Under the pieces are notes generated by a model. That model made no database searches. It was not told where the DNA came from and was given only the letters and a program-made list of their open reading frames with translations. A DNA stretch of 64,000 bases, taken from NCBI GenBank assembly GCA_900470155.1, contig UBZT01000019.1:62001-126000 (forward strand), given 5' to 3'. This stretch comes from Hyphomicrobiales bacterium. Lineage in GTDB: Bacteria > Pseudomonadota > Alphaproteobacteria > Rhizobiales > Rhizobiaceae. The position numbers were made by a program, and so were the translations under genes. Below are positions 43,856 to 53,606 of the stretch, in pieces; positions within the stretch are counted from its first letter, which is position 1; every line of letters starts with the position of its first letter.

Positions 43856-44839
43856 ATGCATATCCTGATCATTGGTGCGGCCGGCATGGTTGGTCGCAAG
43901 CTGGCAGCCAAACTGACGACCGACGGAGCGCTCGGCGGTAAGCCGATCACAGAGATGACTCTGGTGGATGTCGTGACGCCCGAGGGGCCAAACGGTTTTA
44001 CCGGCAAGGTCCACGCCAAGGAGGCCGACCTTTCTGCCCCGGGCGAAGCTGAATCGCTGATCGCGGCGCGGCCCGACGCCATTTTTCATCTGGCCGCCAT
44101 CGTCTCTGGCGAAGCAGAACTCGATTTCGAAAAGGGCTACCGGATCAATCTTGATTGCACGCGCTACCTGTTCGACGCTATTCGTCTGGCAAACGGCGTT
44201 GACGGCTACAAGCCACGCGTTGTCTTCACGTCGTCGATCGCGGTTGTCGGTGCACCCCTGCCCTATCCGATCCCCGACGACTATCACACGACACCGCTGA
44301 CCAGCTACGGCACCCAGAAGGCGATCTGCGAACTGCTTCTGTCCGACTACAGCCGCCGTGGCTTCTTCGACGGCATCGCCATCCGCCTGCCGACGATCTG
44401 CATTCGTCCAGGCACGCCGAACAAGGCAGCCTCCGGCTTCTTCTCCAATATTTTGCGCGAGCCGCTGGTCGGCAAGGAAGCCATCCTCCCGGTGTCCGAC
44501 GATGTTCGTCACTGGCACACATCGCCACGCTCGGCGGTGGGTTTTCTCATTCACGGTGCAACGATCGATCTGGATACGGTCGGCCCACGTCGGGCTCTTT
44601 CCATGCCGGGGCTCAGCGCCACGGTCGGCGAACAGATCGAGGCGCTGCGCCGCGTGGCCGGCGACAAGGCGGTCGCTTTGATCCGCCGCGAGCCGGACGA
44701 GATGATCATCAAGATGGTCGCGGGCTGGGCTCCGGGATTTGAAGCGACCCGCGCGAAAGCGCTTGGCTTTACCGCCGAAACCTCCTTTGATGAGATTATC
44801 CGCGTGCATATCGAGGATGAGCTGGGAGGAAAGCTGTGA
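43856..44839 (+). CDS. denD: NAD-dependent epimerase/dehydrogenase, D-erythronate dehydrogenase-like
   Basis: The 327-aa extended-SDR protein has the nucleotide loop GAAGMVGRKLA, the FHLAAIVSGEAE segment, the active-site Tyr-x-x-x-Lys in TSYGTQKAICE, and TSSIAVVG. Overall it resembles DenD, which oxidises D-erythronate at C2. GGGAGGAGAG supports the start at 43856, although the frame runs further upstream. It begins an operon with a beta-hydroxyacid dehydrogenase and an aldonate dehydratase. The true substrate may be a longer sugar acid; the gene symbol is tentative. Confidence 0.78.
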   Translation: MHILIIGAAGMVGRKLAAKLTTDGALGGKPITEMTLVDVVTPEGPNGFTGKVHAKEADLSAPGEAESLIAARPDAIFHLAAIVSGEAELDFEKGYRINLDCTRYLFDAIRLANGVDGYKPRVVFTSSIAVVGAPLPYPIPDDYHTTPLTSYGTQKAICELLLSDYSRRGFFDGIAIRLPTICIRPGTPNKAASGFFSNILREPLVGKEAILPVSDDVRHWHTSPRSAVGFLIHGATIDLDTVGPRRALSMPGLSATVGEQIEALRRVAGDKAVALIRREPDEMIIKMVAGWAPGFEATRAKALGFTAETSFDEIIRVHIEDELGGKL

Positions 44840-45759
44840 CCGATAACGATCTGGCCAAGACGTCACCGCGCCGGATTGCCTTTCTCGGCACCGGGCTGAT
44901 GGGCGCACCGATGGTGCGGCGCCTGCTTTCCGCCGGCCATCAGGTAAAAGTGTGGAACCGTGACCGTTCCAAGGCCGAGGCTCTCCGATCGCAAGGCGCT
45001 AATGTCGCCGAGACGGCTGCCGCGGCAGCCAGGGATTGCGAGATCGTCTTCACCATGCTGAGCGATGGCAAGGCCGTGGATGCGGTGCTGTTTGAATCTG
45101 GCGTAGCCGAGGCTTTGGCGCGTGGCGCTGTTGTGGTCGACAGCAGCTCGATCGCGCCACCGATCGCCAAGGATCACGCAAACCGTCTACTGCAACGCGG
45201 CATTGCTCATGTTGACGCGCCGGTGTCGGGCGGTGTGGTCGGGGCAGAGGCCGGAACGCTCGCGATCATGGCCGGCGGTACGGCAGACGTGATCGACGGG
45301 CTCTCGGACGTATTTGCAGCACTCGGTCGGGTAACCCATGTCGGACCTTCTGGCGCGGGTCAGATCTGCAAGCTCGCCAACCAGCAGATCGTCGCCATCA
45401 CCATTGGTGCTGTTGCCGAAGCAATGGTCCTGGTCGAAGCCGGAGGGGCAAGCCGCGAAAAATTCCGCGATGCCATTCGAGGCGGGTTTGCCGAAAGCCG
45501 AATCCTGGAACTGCATGGTGCGCGCATGGTCAAGCGTGACTTCACACCCGGCGGACCGTCGAAGCTGCAGTTGAAGGACCTTGAAGCGGTCAAGGCCATG
45601 GCTGATCGGTTTGCACTGGATCTGCCCTTGACCGAACAGGTGCGTCGCGAGTTTTCCGACTTTGTCACAGGGGGTGGCGGCGACACGGATCACAGCGGCC
45701 TGTTGCTGCATCTGGAAGCAATGAATGCCGCCAAGGGCGGGGAGGAAAACAATGACTGA
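44836..45759 (+). CDS. Beta-hydroxyacid (3-hydroxyisobutyrate-type) dehydrogenase
   Basis: The 307-aa protein has the N-terminal NAD loop (FLGTGLMGAPMVRRLL), the substrate-binding DAPVSGGVVGAEAGTLAIMAGG, and the catalytic Lys in GAGQICKLANQQIV. It belongs to the 3-hydroxyisobutyrate/tartronate semialdehyde reductase family. The GTG start overlaps the TGA of the previous gene and follows GGGAGGA. It is likely coupled translationally to its neighbours and acts on an intermediate of the same pathway. Confidence 0.9.
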   Translation: MTDNDLAKTSPRRIAFLGTGLMGAPMVRRLLSAGHQVKVWNRDRSKAEALRSQGANVAETAAAAARDCEIVFTMLSDGKAVDAVLFESGVAEALARGAVVVDSSSIAPPIAKDHANRLLQRGIAHVDAPVSGGVVGAEAGTLAIMAGGTADVIDGLSDVFAALGRVTHVGPSGAGQICKLANQQIVAITIGAVAEAMVLVEAGGASREKFRDAIRGGFAESRILELHGARMVKRDFTPGGPSKLQLKDLEAVKAMADRFALDLPLTEQVRREFSDFVTGGGGDTDHSGLLLHLEAMNAAKGGEENND

Positions 45760-47536
45760 GGACAACAAGACGTCACGCCGCCTGCGCTCGCAGGACTGGT
45801 TCGACAATCCCGATCATCTCGACATGACCGCGCTCTATCTCGAGCGTTTCATGAACTACGGCACGACACCGGAAGAACTGCGTTCCGGCAAGCCGATCAT
45901 CGGCATCGCCCAGTCGGGCAGCGACATCAATCCCTGCAATCGTCACCATATCGAGCTTGCCAAGCGCATCCGCGACGGCATTCGCGATGCCGGCGGCATT
46001 CCGATCGAGTTTCCGACCCATCCGCTGTTTGAAAACTGCAAGCGACCGACAGCCGCCCTCGACCGAAACCTTGCCTATCTCGGCCTGGTCGAGATCCTCT
46101 ATGGCTATCCACTCGACGGCGTCGTTCTGACCACCGGCTGCGACAAGACCACGCCGTCGGCGCTGATGGCAGCCTCAACCGTCGATATTCCGGCCATCGT
46201 CTTTTCCGGCGGCCCGATGCTCGACGGCTGGCACGATGGCGACCTGGTTGGTTCCGGGACGGTGATCTGGCGGTCGCGTCGCAAATATGCGGCCGGTGAG
46301 ATCACGCGCGAAGAGTTCCTCCAGTCGGCGCTCGATTCCGCACCTTCGATCGGCCATTGCAATACCATGGGCACGGCCTCGACGATGAACGCCATGGCCG
46401 AAGCGCTCGGCATGTCGCTGACCGGCTGCGCCGCAATTCCGGCCGCCTATCGCGAACGGGGCCAGATGGCCTACCGCACCGGGCGTCGCGCCGTCGAACT
46501 GGTGCAGCAGAATATCAAGCCATCGGATATTCTGACGCGCGAGGCCTTCCTCAATGCAATCCGGGTCAATTCGGCGATCGGCGGCTCCACCAATGCGCAG
46601 CCGCATCTGGCGGCCATGGCCAAGCATGCCGGCGTCGACCTCTATCCGGACGACTGGCAGACGCATGGCTTCGATATTCCGCTTCTCGCCAATGTCCAGC
46701 CAGCGGGCGCCTATCTCGGCGAGCGCTTCCACCGGGCTGGTGGCGTACCCGCGATTATGTGGGAGCTTTTACAGGTCGGCAAACTCGAGGGCAACTGTCC
46801 GACGGTGACGGGAAAGACAATGGCCGAAAACCTGGAAGGCCGGAAATCGACCGACCGCGAGGTTATCCTGCCTTTCGACGCGCCCCTCAAAGAACGCGCC
46901 GGGTTCCTCGTGCTGAAGGGCAATCTTTTCGATTTCGCCATCATGAAGATGAGCGTCATCTCAGCCGGTTTCCGCGAGCGTTACCTGAGCGAGCCGGGCA
47001 AGGAAGGCGTGTTCGACGGCAAGGCCGTGGTCTTCGACGGTTCCGAGGACTACCACAAGCGGATCAACGATCAGGACCTGAATATCGATGAGCGCACGAT
47101 CCTGGTGATCCGTGGCGCCGGCCCGCTTGGCTGGCCGGGTTCGGCGGAAGTGGTCAACATGCAACCCCCGGATCACCTGATCAAAAAGGGCATTCTCAGC
47201 CTGCCGACGATCGGCGACGGTCGCCAGTCCGGCACGGCCGACAGCCCGTCGATCCTCAATGCCTCGCCGGAAAGTGCAGCCGGAGGCGGTCTTGCCTATA
47301 TCCGCACCGGCGACGTCATCCGCATCGACTTCAACCAGGGTCGTTGCGACATGCTGGTCGAGGTCGACGAGATCGAACGGCGCAAGGCGGACGGGATCCC
47401 GGCGGTTCCTGCTGATGCAACGCCGTGGCAGATGCTCTATCGGCGCACCGTCACGCAACTGGCCGATGGCGCCGTCATCGAGGGCGCTCCCGAGTTCCGC
47501 AAGCTCGCCGAAAAGCTTCCGCGCCACAATCACTGA
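45752..47536 (+). CDS. xylD: IlvD/Edd-family aldonate dehydratase, XylD-like
   Basis: The 594-aa enzyme contains the iron-sulfur cluster Cys in SDINPCNRHH, TTGCDKTTP and GHCNTMGTASTM, and family segments such as GNLFDFAIMKMSVIS and GDGRQSGTADSPSILNASPE. From memory it is close to Caulobacter D-xylonate dehydratase along its full length (for example RSQDWFDNPDHLDMTALYLE). Such enzymes dehydrate aldonates to 2-keto-3-deoxy acids. GGGGAGG supports the start, which overlaps the previous stop. The substrate could be xylonate or another aldonate; xylose dehydrogenase and lactonase genes are not adjacent. Confidence 0.87.
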   Translation: MTEDNKTSRRLRSQDWFDNPDHLDMTALYLERFMNYGTTPEELRSGKPIIGIAQSGSDINPCNRHHIELAKRIRDGIRDAGGIPIEFPTHPLFENCKRPTAALDRNLAYLGLVEILYGYPLDGVVLTTGCDKTTPSALMAASTVDIPAIVFSGGPMLDGWHDGDLVGSGTVIWRSRRKYAAGEITREEFLQSALDSAPSIGHCNTMGTASTMNAMAEALGMSLTGCAAIPAAYRERGQMAYRTGRRAVELVQQNIKPSDILTREAFLNAIRVNSAIGGSTNAQPHLAAMAKHAGVDLYPDDWQTHGFDIPLLANVQPAGAYLGERFHRAGGVPAIMWELLQVGKLEGNCPTVTGKTMAENLEGRKSTDREVILPFDAPLKERAGFLVLKGNLFDFAIMKMSVISAGFRERYLSEPGKEGVFDGKAVVFDGSEDYHKRINDQDLNIDERTILVIRGAGPLGWPGSAEVVNMQPPDHLIKKGILSLPTIGDGRQSGTADSPSILNASPESAAGGGLAYIRTGDVIRIDFNQGRCDMLVEVDEIERRKADGIPAVPADATPWQMLYRRTVTQLADGAVIEGAPEFRKLAEKLPRHNH

Positions 47537-47550
47537 ACATGCAATCCCCT

Positions 47551-47584
47551 GTCGCAAGGCCAGTATAAGGACTAGCCTTGCGAC
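47551..47584. terminator. Perfect hairpin after the dehydratase operon
   Basis: GTCGCAAGGC (47551-47560) and GCCTTGCGAC (47575-47584) form a perfect 10-bp stem around a 14-base loop, 14 bases after the dehydratase stop. There is no T run, so it may terminate poorly or protect the 3' end. The convergent YhaN gene ends at 47692. Confidence 0.5.
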
Positions 47585-47691
47585 ATGGCCGATTTGAAGC
47601 GGGCAGGAATAGTCAGCGAGGAAACGCCGGGGAGGCATTCAACGACCCGGCCTCCCCCTGGACAGGACCTGCTTCCGAGATGTTCCAGCCT

Positions 47692-50600
47692 TCAGGGCAA
47701 GTGATGGATTTGCACGTCCGGGACAGCGGTCTTCGCCAGTTCACAAAGGTGCCAATGGTGCGTGAGATAGATCACCTGGCCGATATTCGACATCTCACCC
47801 AGCAGACGGAACACTTCCAGAGACCGCGGGTTGTCGAAGCTCTCCATAATGTCGTCGGCAATGAAGGGGACGGCAGGACGCACGGCAGCAAACTCCTCGT
47901 AGCCTGCCAGCCTGAGCGCTAGAAAAAGCTGGAACTGCGTGCCTGTCGACATGGCCTCGGCCAGTTTCGATGCTCCGTCCGCTGTCATTCCGATCAGGAT
48001 TTCCTTGTCCCGGTCGAACTGCGTGGCAAGGCCTGAATAATTGCCGCCGGTGATCAGGCGGAAAGCTTCGGACGCACGGTTCATCATCGAACTGCGATGC
48101 TTTTCGCGATATGTGTGCAAGGCCTGTTCGGCGGTGAGAATGCCCGCCTTCAATGTCAGATAGCGCGCTGCCAGCTCTTCAATTTCAACGAGGATCGTCC
48201 GGCGCTTCGTCTCGATCCTCGCTACGGCGTCGTCTCCACCGACGGCATCCAATTTATCCTTTGCCCGGGTCGCATCGGCATAGAGGTCTCTCGCCCGGAC
48301 CGCCAGATCCTCGATGAGAGTCGAAAGCTCCATCGCCTCACGTTCAACATCGTGGGGGTCGATATCCGTCAGGCGTTGTTCTGCTTGCGCAAAACTTGAT
48401 GCTCTCAAGGTCTGAGCGATCTGCTCCTTGAGCGCAACCATGCGCGTTTCGATCCTTTCGCGTTCCTTGGCCTGATCGAGGTACTCAGCAACCGCTGCCA
48501 ACGTATCCGTGCCGAAATAGGCCGTCAGCTCCGCCTTCCGCGCATTGTGCACGGCAAGGTCGGTCGCCAATGCCGAGCGCTCCGCTTTCAATCTTGCCAG
48601 TTCAGCCTGCTTGTCATCGACGATTTGCTTGTTTCGCAGCGCTGATTTTTGCAGGTCGAGCAATCGGCTGGCGGCGGCAAGCGGATCATCTGTCGCTTCG
48701 CCATCATCAAACTGGGCAAGCAATGCAGCCATATCGATTCGAAACTGCGATTGATCGCGTTCCATGGCGCTGACACGTTGCGCCATTTCCTGACGTTCCT
48801 TCAAGATACCCGGCAACTTAGCGAGGACATGCAGAATTTCCCGGATCGTGGCGACTGTGCCGGCATGATCCACCAGCCAGGTTTTCCCAAGCGCGTCTTG
48901 CCAAGCTTTCTGCCATGCGTCTGCGCGTGCCTGTGCCTCACCCAGCTCACGCTCACGCACGTGTATTTCGCGCGAGAGTTCCACCACGGATTTCTCATGG
49001 ATGGCCAAGGCTTCAGACTCTGCCCGATATTTCGACACAAGATCTCGCGCCTCCTGCACCAGTGCATCGAGCGGCTGGGCAAAGAGGTCTTCCAACTGCG
49101 CCCTCCCGTTCTTGGCCTCAGTCCTTAGAAACTGGGTCAACCCGTCCTCAAGTTCGGCGCGATATCGATCGAGCTCCTTTTCGATATCGGCCATAATAAT
49201 GTCGGCCTGTTGCAGATCGGCATGCGCTGACAAGGCGTCGAAGCGCCTGCCTGACCAAGTTTCCAGCGTTGCCAGCCGCTCCAGCGCATCATCCTGACGA
49301 ACCAGAACCTCCGGCAGGCAGGTAGCGATTTTCTGCGCGATCGCCGCATAGTCCGCCTCTGCTTCGACCAGCAATTGGCCATGTCTATCGATGGCAGCCG
49401 CGTTTTCCGCTGATCGTTGTTGCATTTGGCGCAGTTCAGCCAGGTCATGCGCATGGGCCAGGCGGCTCGCGGAAGCCGAATCGTCCCGGCGCAGCAACTC
49501 TTCAAACGTATTCGCCGTCTTGATGTCGAGCGCTTCGATATGGACCTGCCAGGCGATGTCTCGCTCAGCCCGCAGCGCTAGTGCCGTCGCGTCATCGATC
49601 GTGCCACTGGCGTTAAAGGACGCCAGACGGGCGTCGATTGCGACCTGCTCCGTCACGAGGTCCCGCTGACGCGTGCGGTGGTCAGCCACACGACGGTCGA
49701 TGGCAGTCGCCTGAGATCTCCACAGTTCGATCTGGCGAGCGTCCACTGCAGCCGTCGCCGCCAGATCCTCCATGTCCCCCGTCCAGGGCGAAAGCAGCGC
49801 CAGACGACTGTCGAAGGTCCGCTGCAGCTGACGCCTTGTACGTTGCTCGACGACGAACCGGCCCACAAGATCGGACCCGGCGAGGCGGGCAAGTGCCAGT
49901 TCGAGCTTGGCCAAGGACTGGCTGTCGCCGGAACCCATCGTTTCAGTTGTATTCGCCGCGTCTGCGCGGAGCCGATCCAGAGTACTGCGGGTCCGTTTCA
50001 GCTCGCGCTCAGCGGCAATAAGCTCCGCATCAACGCCAGAACGCCGTTCGATGAGATCGCGAATGATCGCCGTGTTGGCTGCGGACAACAACAACACTTC
50101 CGGATTTTCCTCGCCTGCCCGATCGAGATCGGCAAGAAGCCGCACCAGCATGCCTTCTTGCTCGGCATATGCCTGTCGGCGTTTGGGGAGGTCTGCCTGT
50201 GCAGAACGAAAACGCGCGCTTCCATCGGCCAGCATTTCAAGGTGGGCGGCAATACCGAGGCTCTTTTCATCGACCGCTATTGCGTCGATTTCACACACGA
50301 GCTGCTCAATCGCGCGGTCCTTCTCCTGCAGGAGTGCCTGGAGCCGGGTTTCATCGCGCGACAACTGTGGCAGCAGAGCAAACCATTCGACGGGCGGCCG
50401 CGGCAAGTCCGCCAGCGTGGCAGCGTCCTGGACAAGACGCGCAAGTTCCGATGCAAGCGGCACCGCCGTCAGCACCCGCTCCAGCTCGACATGCCGGGTC
50501 CGCGTCTCTGCAAGCTCCGCCGCCGCCGCATCATAGGCAACCTGTGCCTGTTTATAGGTCACCGTCAGCGCTGCATGGGCCGCCGCGAACGTGTCCGTCG

Positions 50601-51198
50601 CGTTGCGTTCAGCCTTGAGGGCCTCCAGCGAACGCTTCAGTTCGGCAAGCCTGGTGGTGGACGATCGCTTCTTGTAAAATGAGCTCGCCTCTTCCGCCGC
50701 CGACGAAAGGACCTTGCTTAGCCCGGCAAGTCCCGAACTGGCTGAAAACAGGAGCTCACCCAGTTCGCCCTTGCTTTGCATGATGGCGTTTCCGCCGTCC
50801 TTCAGCGACTGGTCGTCGAGGGAGAACATCGTCCGATAGGTCTCGCGGGAGATGCCGCCGAGGGCTCGTGCCAGGAGGGCATCGTTGACAATTGCGCCTT
50901 GCTCATTGGTCAGGCTGCCGGTTCGTTGTTTCAAGCGAACCAGCTCGTGCGTGGCGCCATCGATGTCCAGCTGCGCACCGATGCGCATTGCACTATAGGG
51001 ATGGAGGAAATTGTAGGGTGTTTGCGAATGCATACCGAACAGCAAATCCAGATATGCGGTCAGCGTTGTGGACTTGCCGGCCTCGTTGAGGCCGTAGACA
51101 ATGTGGAAGTCAGGACGCCCGGGCGTAGCCTTGCCAAAATCGATGACGCAATCGGTGAACTTTCCATAGCGTGTCAGGTCGAGCCGGTTGAGGCGCAT
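47692..51198 (-). CDS. YhaN-like SMC/Rad50-type ATPase
   Basis: The 1168-aa protein opens with the N-terminal half of an ABC-type ATPase (Walker A GLNEAGKST, residues 36-44) and ends with the other half (QFQLFLALRLAGYEEFAAV, then Walker B VPFIADDIMESFDNPRS). Between them lie about 900 residues of charged, Ala/Glu/Arg-rich sequence with heptad character, that is, long coiled coils. This is the YhaN/SbcC/Rad50 layout. The start overlaps the nuclease stop by one base (TGATG). With its partner it probably forms an SbcCD-like DNA end-processing complex. Confidence 0.9.
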   Translation of the reverse strand: MRLNRLDLTRYGKFTDCVIDFGKATPGRPDFHIVYGLNEAGKSTTLTAYLDLLFGMHSQTPYNFLHPYSAMRIGAQLDIDGATHELVRLKQRTGSLTNEQGAIVNDALLARALGGISRETYRTMFSLDDQSLKDGGNAIMQSKGELGELLFSASSGLAGLSKVLSSAAEEASSFYKKRSSTTRLAELKRSLEALKAERNATDTFAAAHAALTVTYKQAQVAYDAAAAELAETRTRHVELERVLTAVPLASELARLVQDAATLADLPRPPVEWFALLPQLSRDETRLQALLQEKDRAIEQLVCEIDAIAVDEKSLGIAAHLEMLADGSARFRSAQADLPKRRQAYAEQEGMLVRLLADLDRAGEENPEVLLLSAANTAIIRDLIERRSGVDAELIAAERELKRTRSTLDRLRADAANTTETMGSGDSQSLAKLELALARLAGSDLVGRFVVEQRTRRQLQRTFDSRLALLSPWTGDMEDLAATAAVDARQIELWRSQATAIDRRVADHRTRQRDLVTEQVAIDARLASFNASGTIDDATALALRAERDIAWQVHIEALDIKTANTFEELLRRDDSASASRLAHAHDLAELRQMQQRSAENAAAIDRHGQLLVEAEADYAAIAQKIATCLPEVLVRQDDALERLATLETWSGRRFDALSAHADLQQADIIMADIEKELDRYRAELEDGLTQFLRTEAKNGRAQLEDLFAQPLDALVQEARDLVSKYRAESEALAIHEKSVVELSREIHVRERELGEAQARADAWQKAWQDALGKTWLVDHAGTVATIREILHVLAKLPGILKERQEMAQRVSAMERDQSQFRIDMAALLAQFDDGEATDDPLAAASRLLDLQKSALRNKQIVDDKQAELARLKAERSALATDLAVHNARKAELTAYFGTDTLAAVAEYLDQAKERERIETRMVALKEQIAQTLRASSFAQAEQRLTDIDPHDVEREAMELSTLIEDLAVRARDLYADATRAKDKLDAVGGDDAVARIETKRRTILVEIEELAARYLTLKAGILTAEQALHTYREKHRSSMMNRASEAFRLITGGNYSGLATQFDRDKEILIGMTADGASKLAEAMSTGTQFQLFLALRLAGYEEFAAVRPAVPFIADDIMESFDNPRSLEVFRLLGEMSNIGQVIYLTHHWHLCELAKTAVPDVQIHHLP

Positions 51199-52463
51199 CA
51201 GTCGTCATCCCGGTCGGCAGCACTCATGCGGGCGGCAATATCTTCACTTCCCTTGACCAGCAGATCGTCGAGGAAACGATCAAAGCCGGCTTCATCGTCG
51301 CCCGCGAAGTGCCGGCTCTCTGGCGGAAGGTCCGCCAGGAGATCGCGGACCATATCACCGATTTGATCACGAAACCCGGAACGGGCGAGCACGTCATCGC
51401 GCATCAGCTGCCGCAGTTCGCTGACGGGGTCAGCCGTTGCGCGCTTGATTTCACCAGGCGGCTGCACGGCCAGTTCGATCTTTTCAACCCATGTATTGCC
51501 AAGCCGCTCGCCGCGCTGTTCGGCTTCCGCCTGCATCAGGTCGATGTCGCGACGGATCTTCCAGGCAAGAGGCGTTTCACCCACCAGGCGCAACCGCGTG
51601 ACCAGCTGAGGCGAGGCCGTGCGCTCCCGCAGGCCTGATAGCGCGATTTCAATTGCCGTGGCCGCATCGCGCCATTCGGTGAGGCCACCCAAGTCGACGT
51701 TCAGCCGCTCGAACTGCGCTACGCTGGTCAGACGTTCTTCAATGGTGATGGAACGATCGTCCGCGATGGTGACCAGCGACACGGTCTTGGCACCGGCCTC
51801 GTTGATGTCGCGTCCCTGCGGCATGCCCGGCATGACGACCGAGCGCGTACCCTGGTGATGCCTGCGTTGATGGATATGACCAAGGGCCCAGTAGTCGAAG
51901 CCGGAAGCATGCAGATCGGCGACATTGCACGGCGCATAGACATCGTGACCCGGTGCGCCGGCAAGGCTGGTGTGCATCAGTCCGATATTCACCGCATCAG
52001 GCACAGGGGCCATGTATTTCGGCAAAAGTCCCTCCGGCGCCTGTGGCTTGGAAAAACTCATTCCGTGGATCGCGACAGAAAGGCCCTTGCCGCCACACGC
52101 GACGACCTCGGCGCGCGCACCGAAGAGTTTCACCGACGGCGGGAGCACCAATTCCTGCGTGATCCTTGACAGCGCGTCATGATTGCCGCGGATGACATAG
52201 GCGGCGATACCGCCCTGGTGCAGGCGCTCCAATTGACTGGCGAGGAAGCGCGCAGTTTTCATCGATGTCTGATCGCCATCATAAAGATCGCCCGCAATCA
52301 CCAGGGCATCGACCTGTTCCTCCAGGCAGAGATCGACGACAGAGACAAGCGCCTGACGCGTCGCGCCACCGATCAGATCCGCCAACTCACCGTTGCGGAG
52401 CGCCAGGGAGCGGAGGGGTGAATCGAGATGGATGTCTGCAGTATGGACGAATCGAAATGGCAT
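51198..52463 (-). CDS. YhaO/SbcD-like metallophosphoesterase nuclease
   Basis: The 421-aa protein has the calcineurin-like motifs of Mre11/SbcD enzymes in order: HTADIHLDSPL, VIAGDLYDGDQ, VIRGNHDALS, and ALGHIHQRR, which hold the two-metal site. A C-terminal domain of about 150 residues follows, as in YhaO, which probably contacts the ATPase. It begins at MPFRFVH and ends in a one-base overlap with the YhaN-like gene. No phage-defence partner is visible beside it, so a housekeeping DNA-repair role is inferred. Confidence 0.92.
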   Translation of the reverse strand: MPFRFVHTADIHLDSPLRSLALRNGELADLIGGATRQALVSVVDLCLEEQVDALVIAGDLYDGDQTSMKTARFLASQLERLHQGGIAAYVIRGNHDALSRITQELVLPPSVKLFGARAEVVACGGKGLSVAIHGMSFSKPQAPEGLLPKYMAPVPDAVNIGLMHTSLAGAPGHDVYAPCNVADLHASGFDYWALGHIHQRRHHQGTRSVVMPGMPQGRDINEAGAKTVSLVTIADDRSITIEERLTSVAQFERLNVDLGGLTEWRDAATAIEIALSGLRERTASPQLVTRLRLVGETPLAWKIRRDIDLMQAEAEQRGERLGNTWVEKIELAVQPPGEIKRATADPVSELRQLMRDDVLARSGFRDQIGDMVRDLLADLPPESRHFAGDDEAGFDRFLDDLLVKGSEDIAARMSAADRDDD

Positions 52464-52751
52464 GAAGGAATCCGGAAGCGATTTCCGCCACTATAGGACA
52501 AAGCAGTTGCCTGCCGCTACCGCCATGCTCGACGGGACATGCGCATATCAACCTTTGCAAGCCGCGTCTCAGAAAGGAACGTGGCACGCGAGCACCCTGG
52601 CGATTTACTTCATTTGCAAATTAGGCGAGAACCGCGTGTCGAAATTCCCCAACCTCAGTGATCGCTGTTGCGGCGTGACAAAGGGTGAGCCGGTGGTTTG
52701 GTTGACACTGGCTGCATCGTTTACCGACGCGCATGGACCTGGGCAGACCGC

Positions 52752-53504
52752 ATGATCGAACATACCTCGCTAATAGTCACAATAGCCCTCGTGTGTGCAT
52801 TTCTTGTCGGGCTTTCCAAGGGAGGCCTGCCGTCGGTCGGCACCCTCGCTGTCCCGTTGCTTGCGCTCGTCATCTCGCCGGTGACCGCAGCCGCGCTGTT
52901 ACTGCCGATCTACATTGCCAGCGACATGGTCGGCCTCTACCTCTATCGCCGCAGTTATTCCGGTCGAAACCTTGCCATACTCGTTCCGGCATCCTTGCTC
53001 GGCGTCGCCATCGGATGGATGTTCAGTGCCTATCTGTCGAGCTTATTCATCGGCATGATCGTTGGAATCGTCGGCGTCATGTTCTGTCTCAATGCATGGT
53101 TGGGCGCCCGCTACCGGAAGGTGGCGAAAGAAGCTGGCGTCCCGGCAGGAATGTTCTGGGGAACACTCACCGGCTTGACCAGTTTCGTCTCGCACTCGGG
53201 CGGACCGCCTTACCAAATGTACGTGCTGCCGCAGCGTCTTGAGAAGATGACATTCGCCGGAACCTCGACAATCCTGTTTGCCATCATCAACGCCGCCAAG
53301 GTGATACCGTATTGGGAACTGCAACAGTTTTCCAATTTTGACAGCACCCTGGTTCTCTGGCTGATGCCGGCGGCGATCATTGGCACGGTGGTCGGTAAGA
53401 GACTGACCCAAGTCCTGCCAGAAAGCCTTTTCTTCCGTATCGTCGAGATCGGCCTGCTTTTCCTGTCGCTGAAGCTGATAGCGGATTTCGTCTTCAGTAT
53501 TTAG
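52752..53504 (+). CDS. TSUP (TauE/SafE) family sulfite-exporter-like permease
   Basis: The 250-aa protein has about eight helices in two related halves, with the family motifs LVGLSKGGLPSVGTLAVPLL and LTGLTSFVSHSGGPPYQMYV. The family moves sulfite, sulfonates or other anions. The start at 52752 is chosen because the sequence before it is hydrophilic and lacks a family match; no strong ribosome site is visible. The gene is isolated: about 290 bases upstream show no gene, and degraded mobile DNA begins after it. Confidence 0.9.
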   Translation: MIEHTSLIVTIALVCAFLVGLSKGGLPSVGTLAVPLLALVISPVTAAALLLPIYIASDMVGLYLYRRSYSGRNLAILVPASLLGVAIGWMFSAYLSSLFIGMIVGIVGVMFCLNAWLGARYRKVAKEAGVPAGMFWGTLTGLTSFVSHSGGPPYQMYVLPQRLEKMTFAGTSTILFAIINAAKVIPYWELQQFSNFDSTLVLWLMPAAIIGTVVGKRLTQVLPESLFFRIVEIGLLFLSLKLIADFVFSI

Positions 53505-53606
53505 ACAGACAGTAACCGATCATGTTTGCATCGAGCGCGCGCAGCTTCACAAGCTTGAGGCAAGCAGGCCACTTATAAATGACCCCTGATAATTGGGGAA
53601 CTGAAG

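Noticed and set aside
43763..44908. 381-codon minus-strand ORF opposite the denD-like gene
   Set aside because: Shadow of a conserved dehydrogenase with a clear ribosome site on the other strand.
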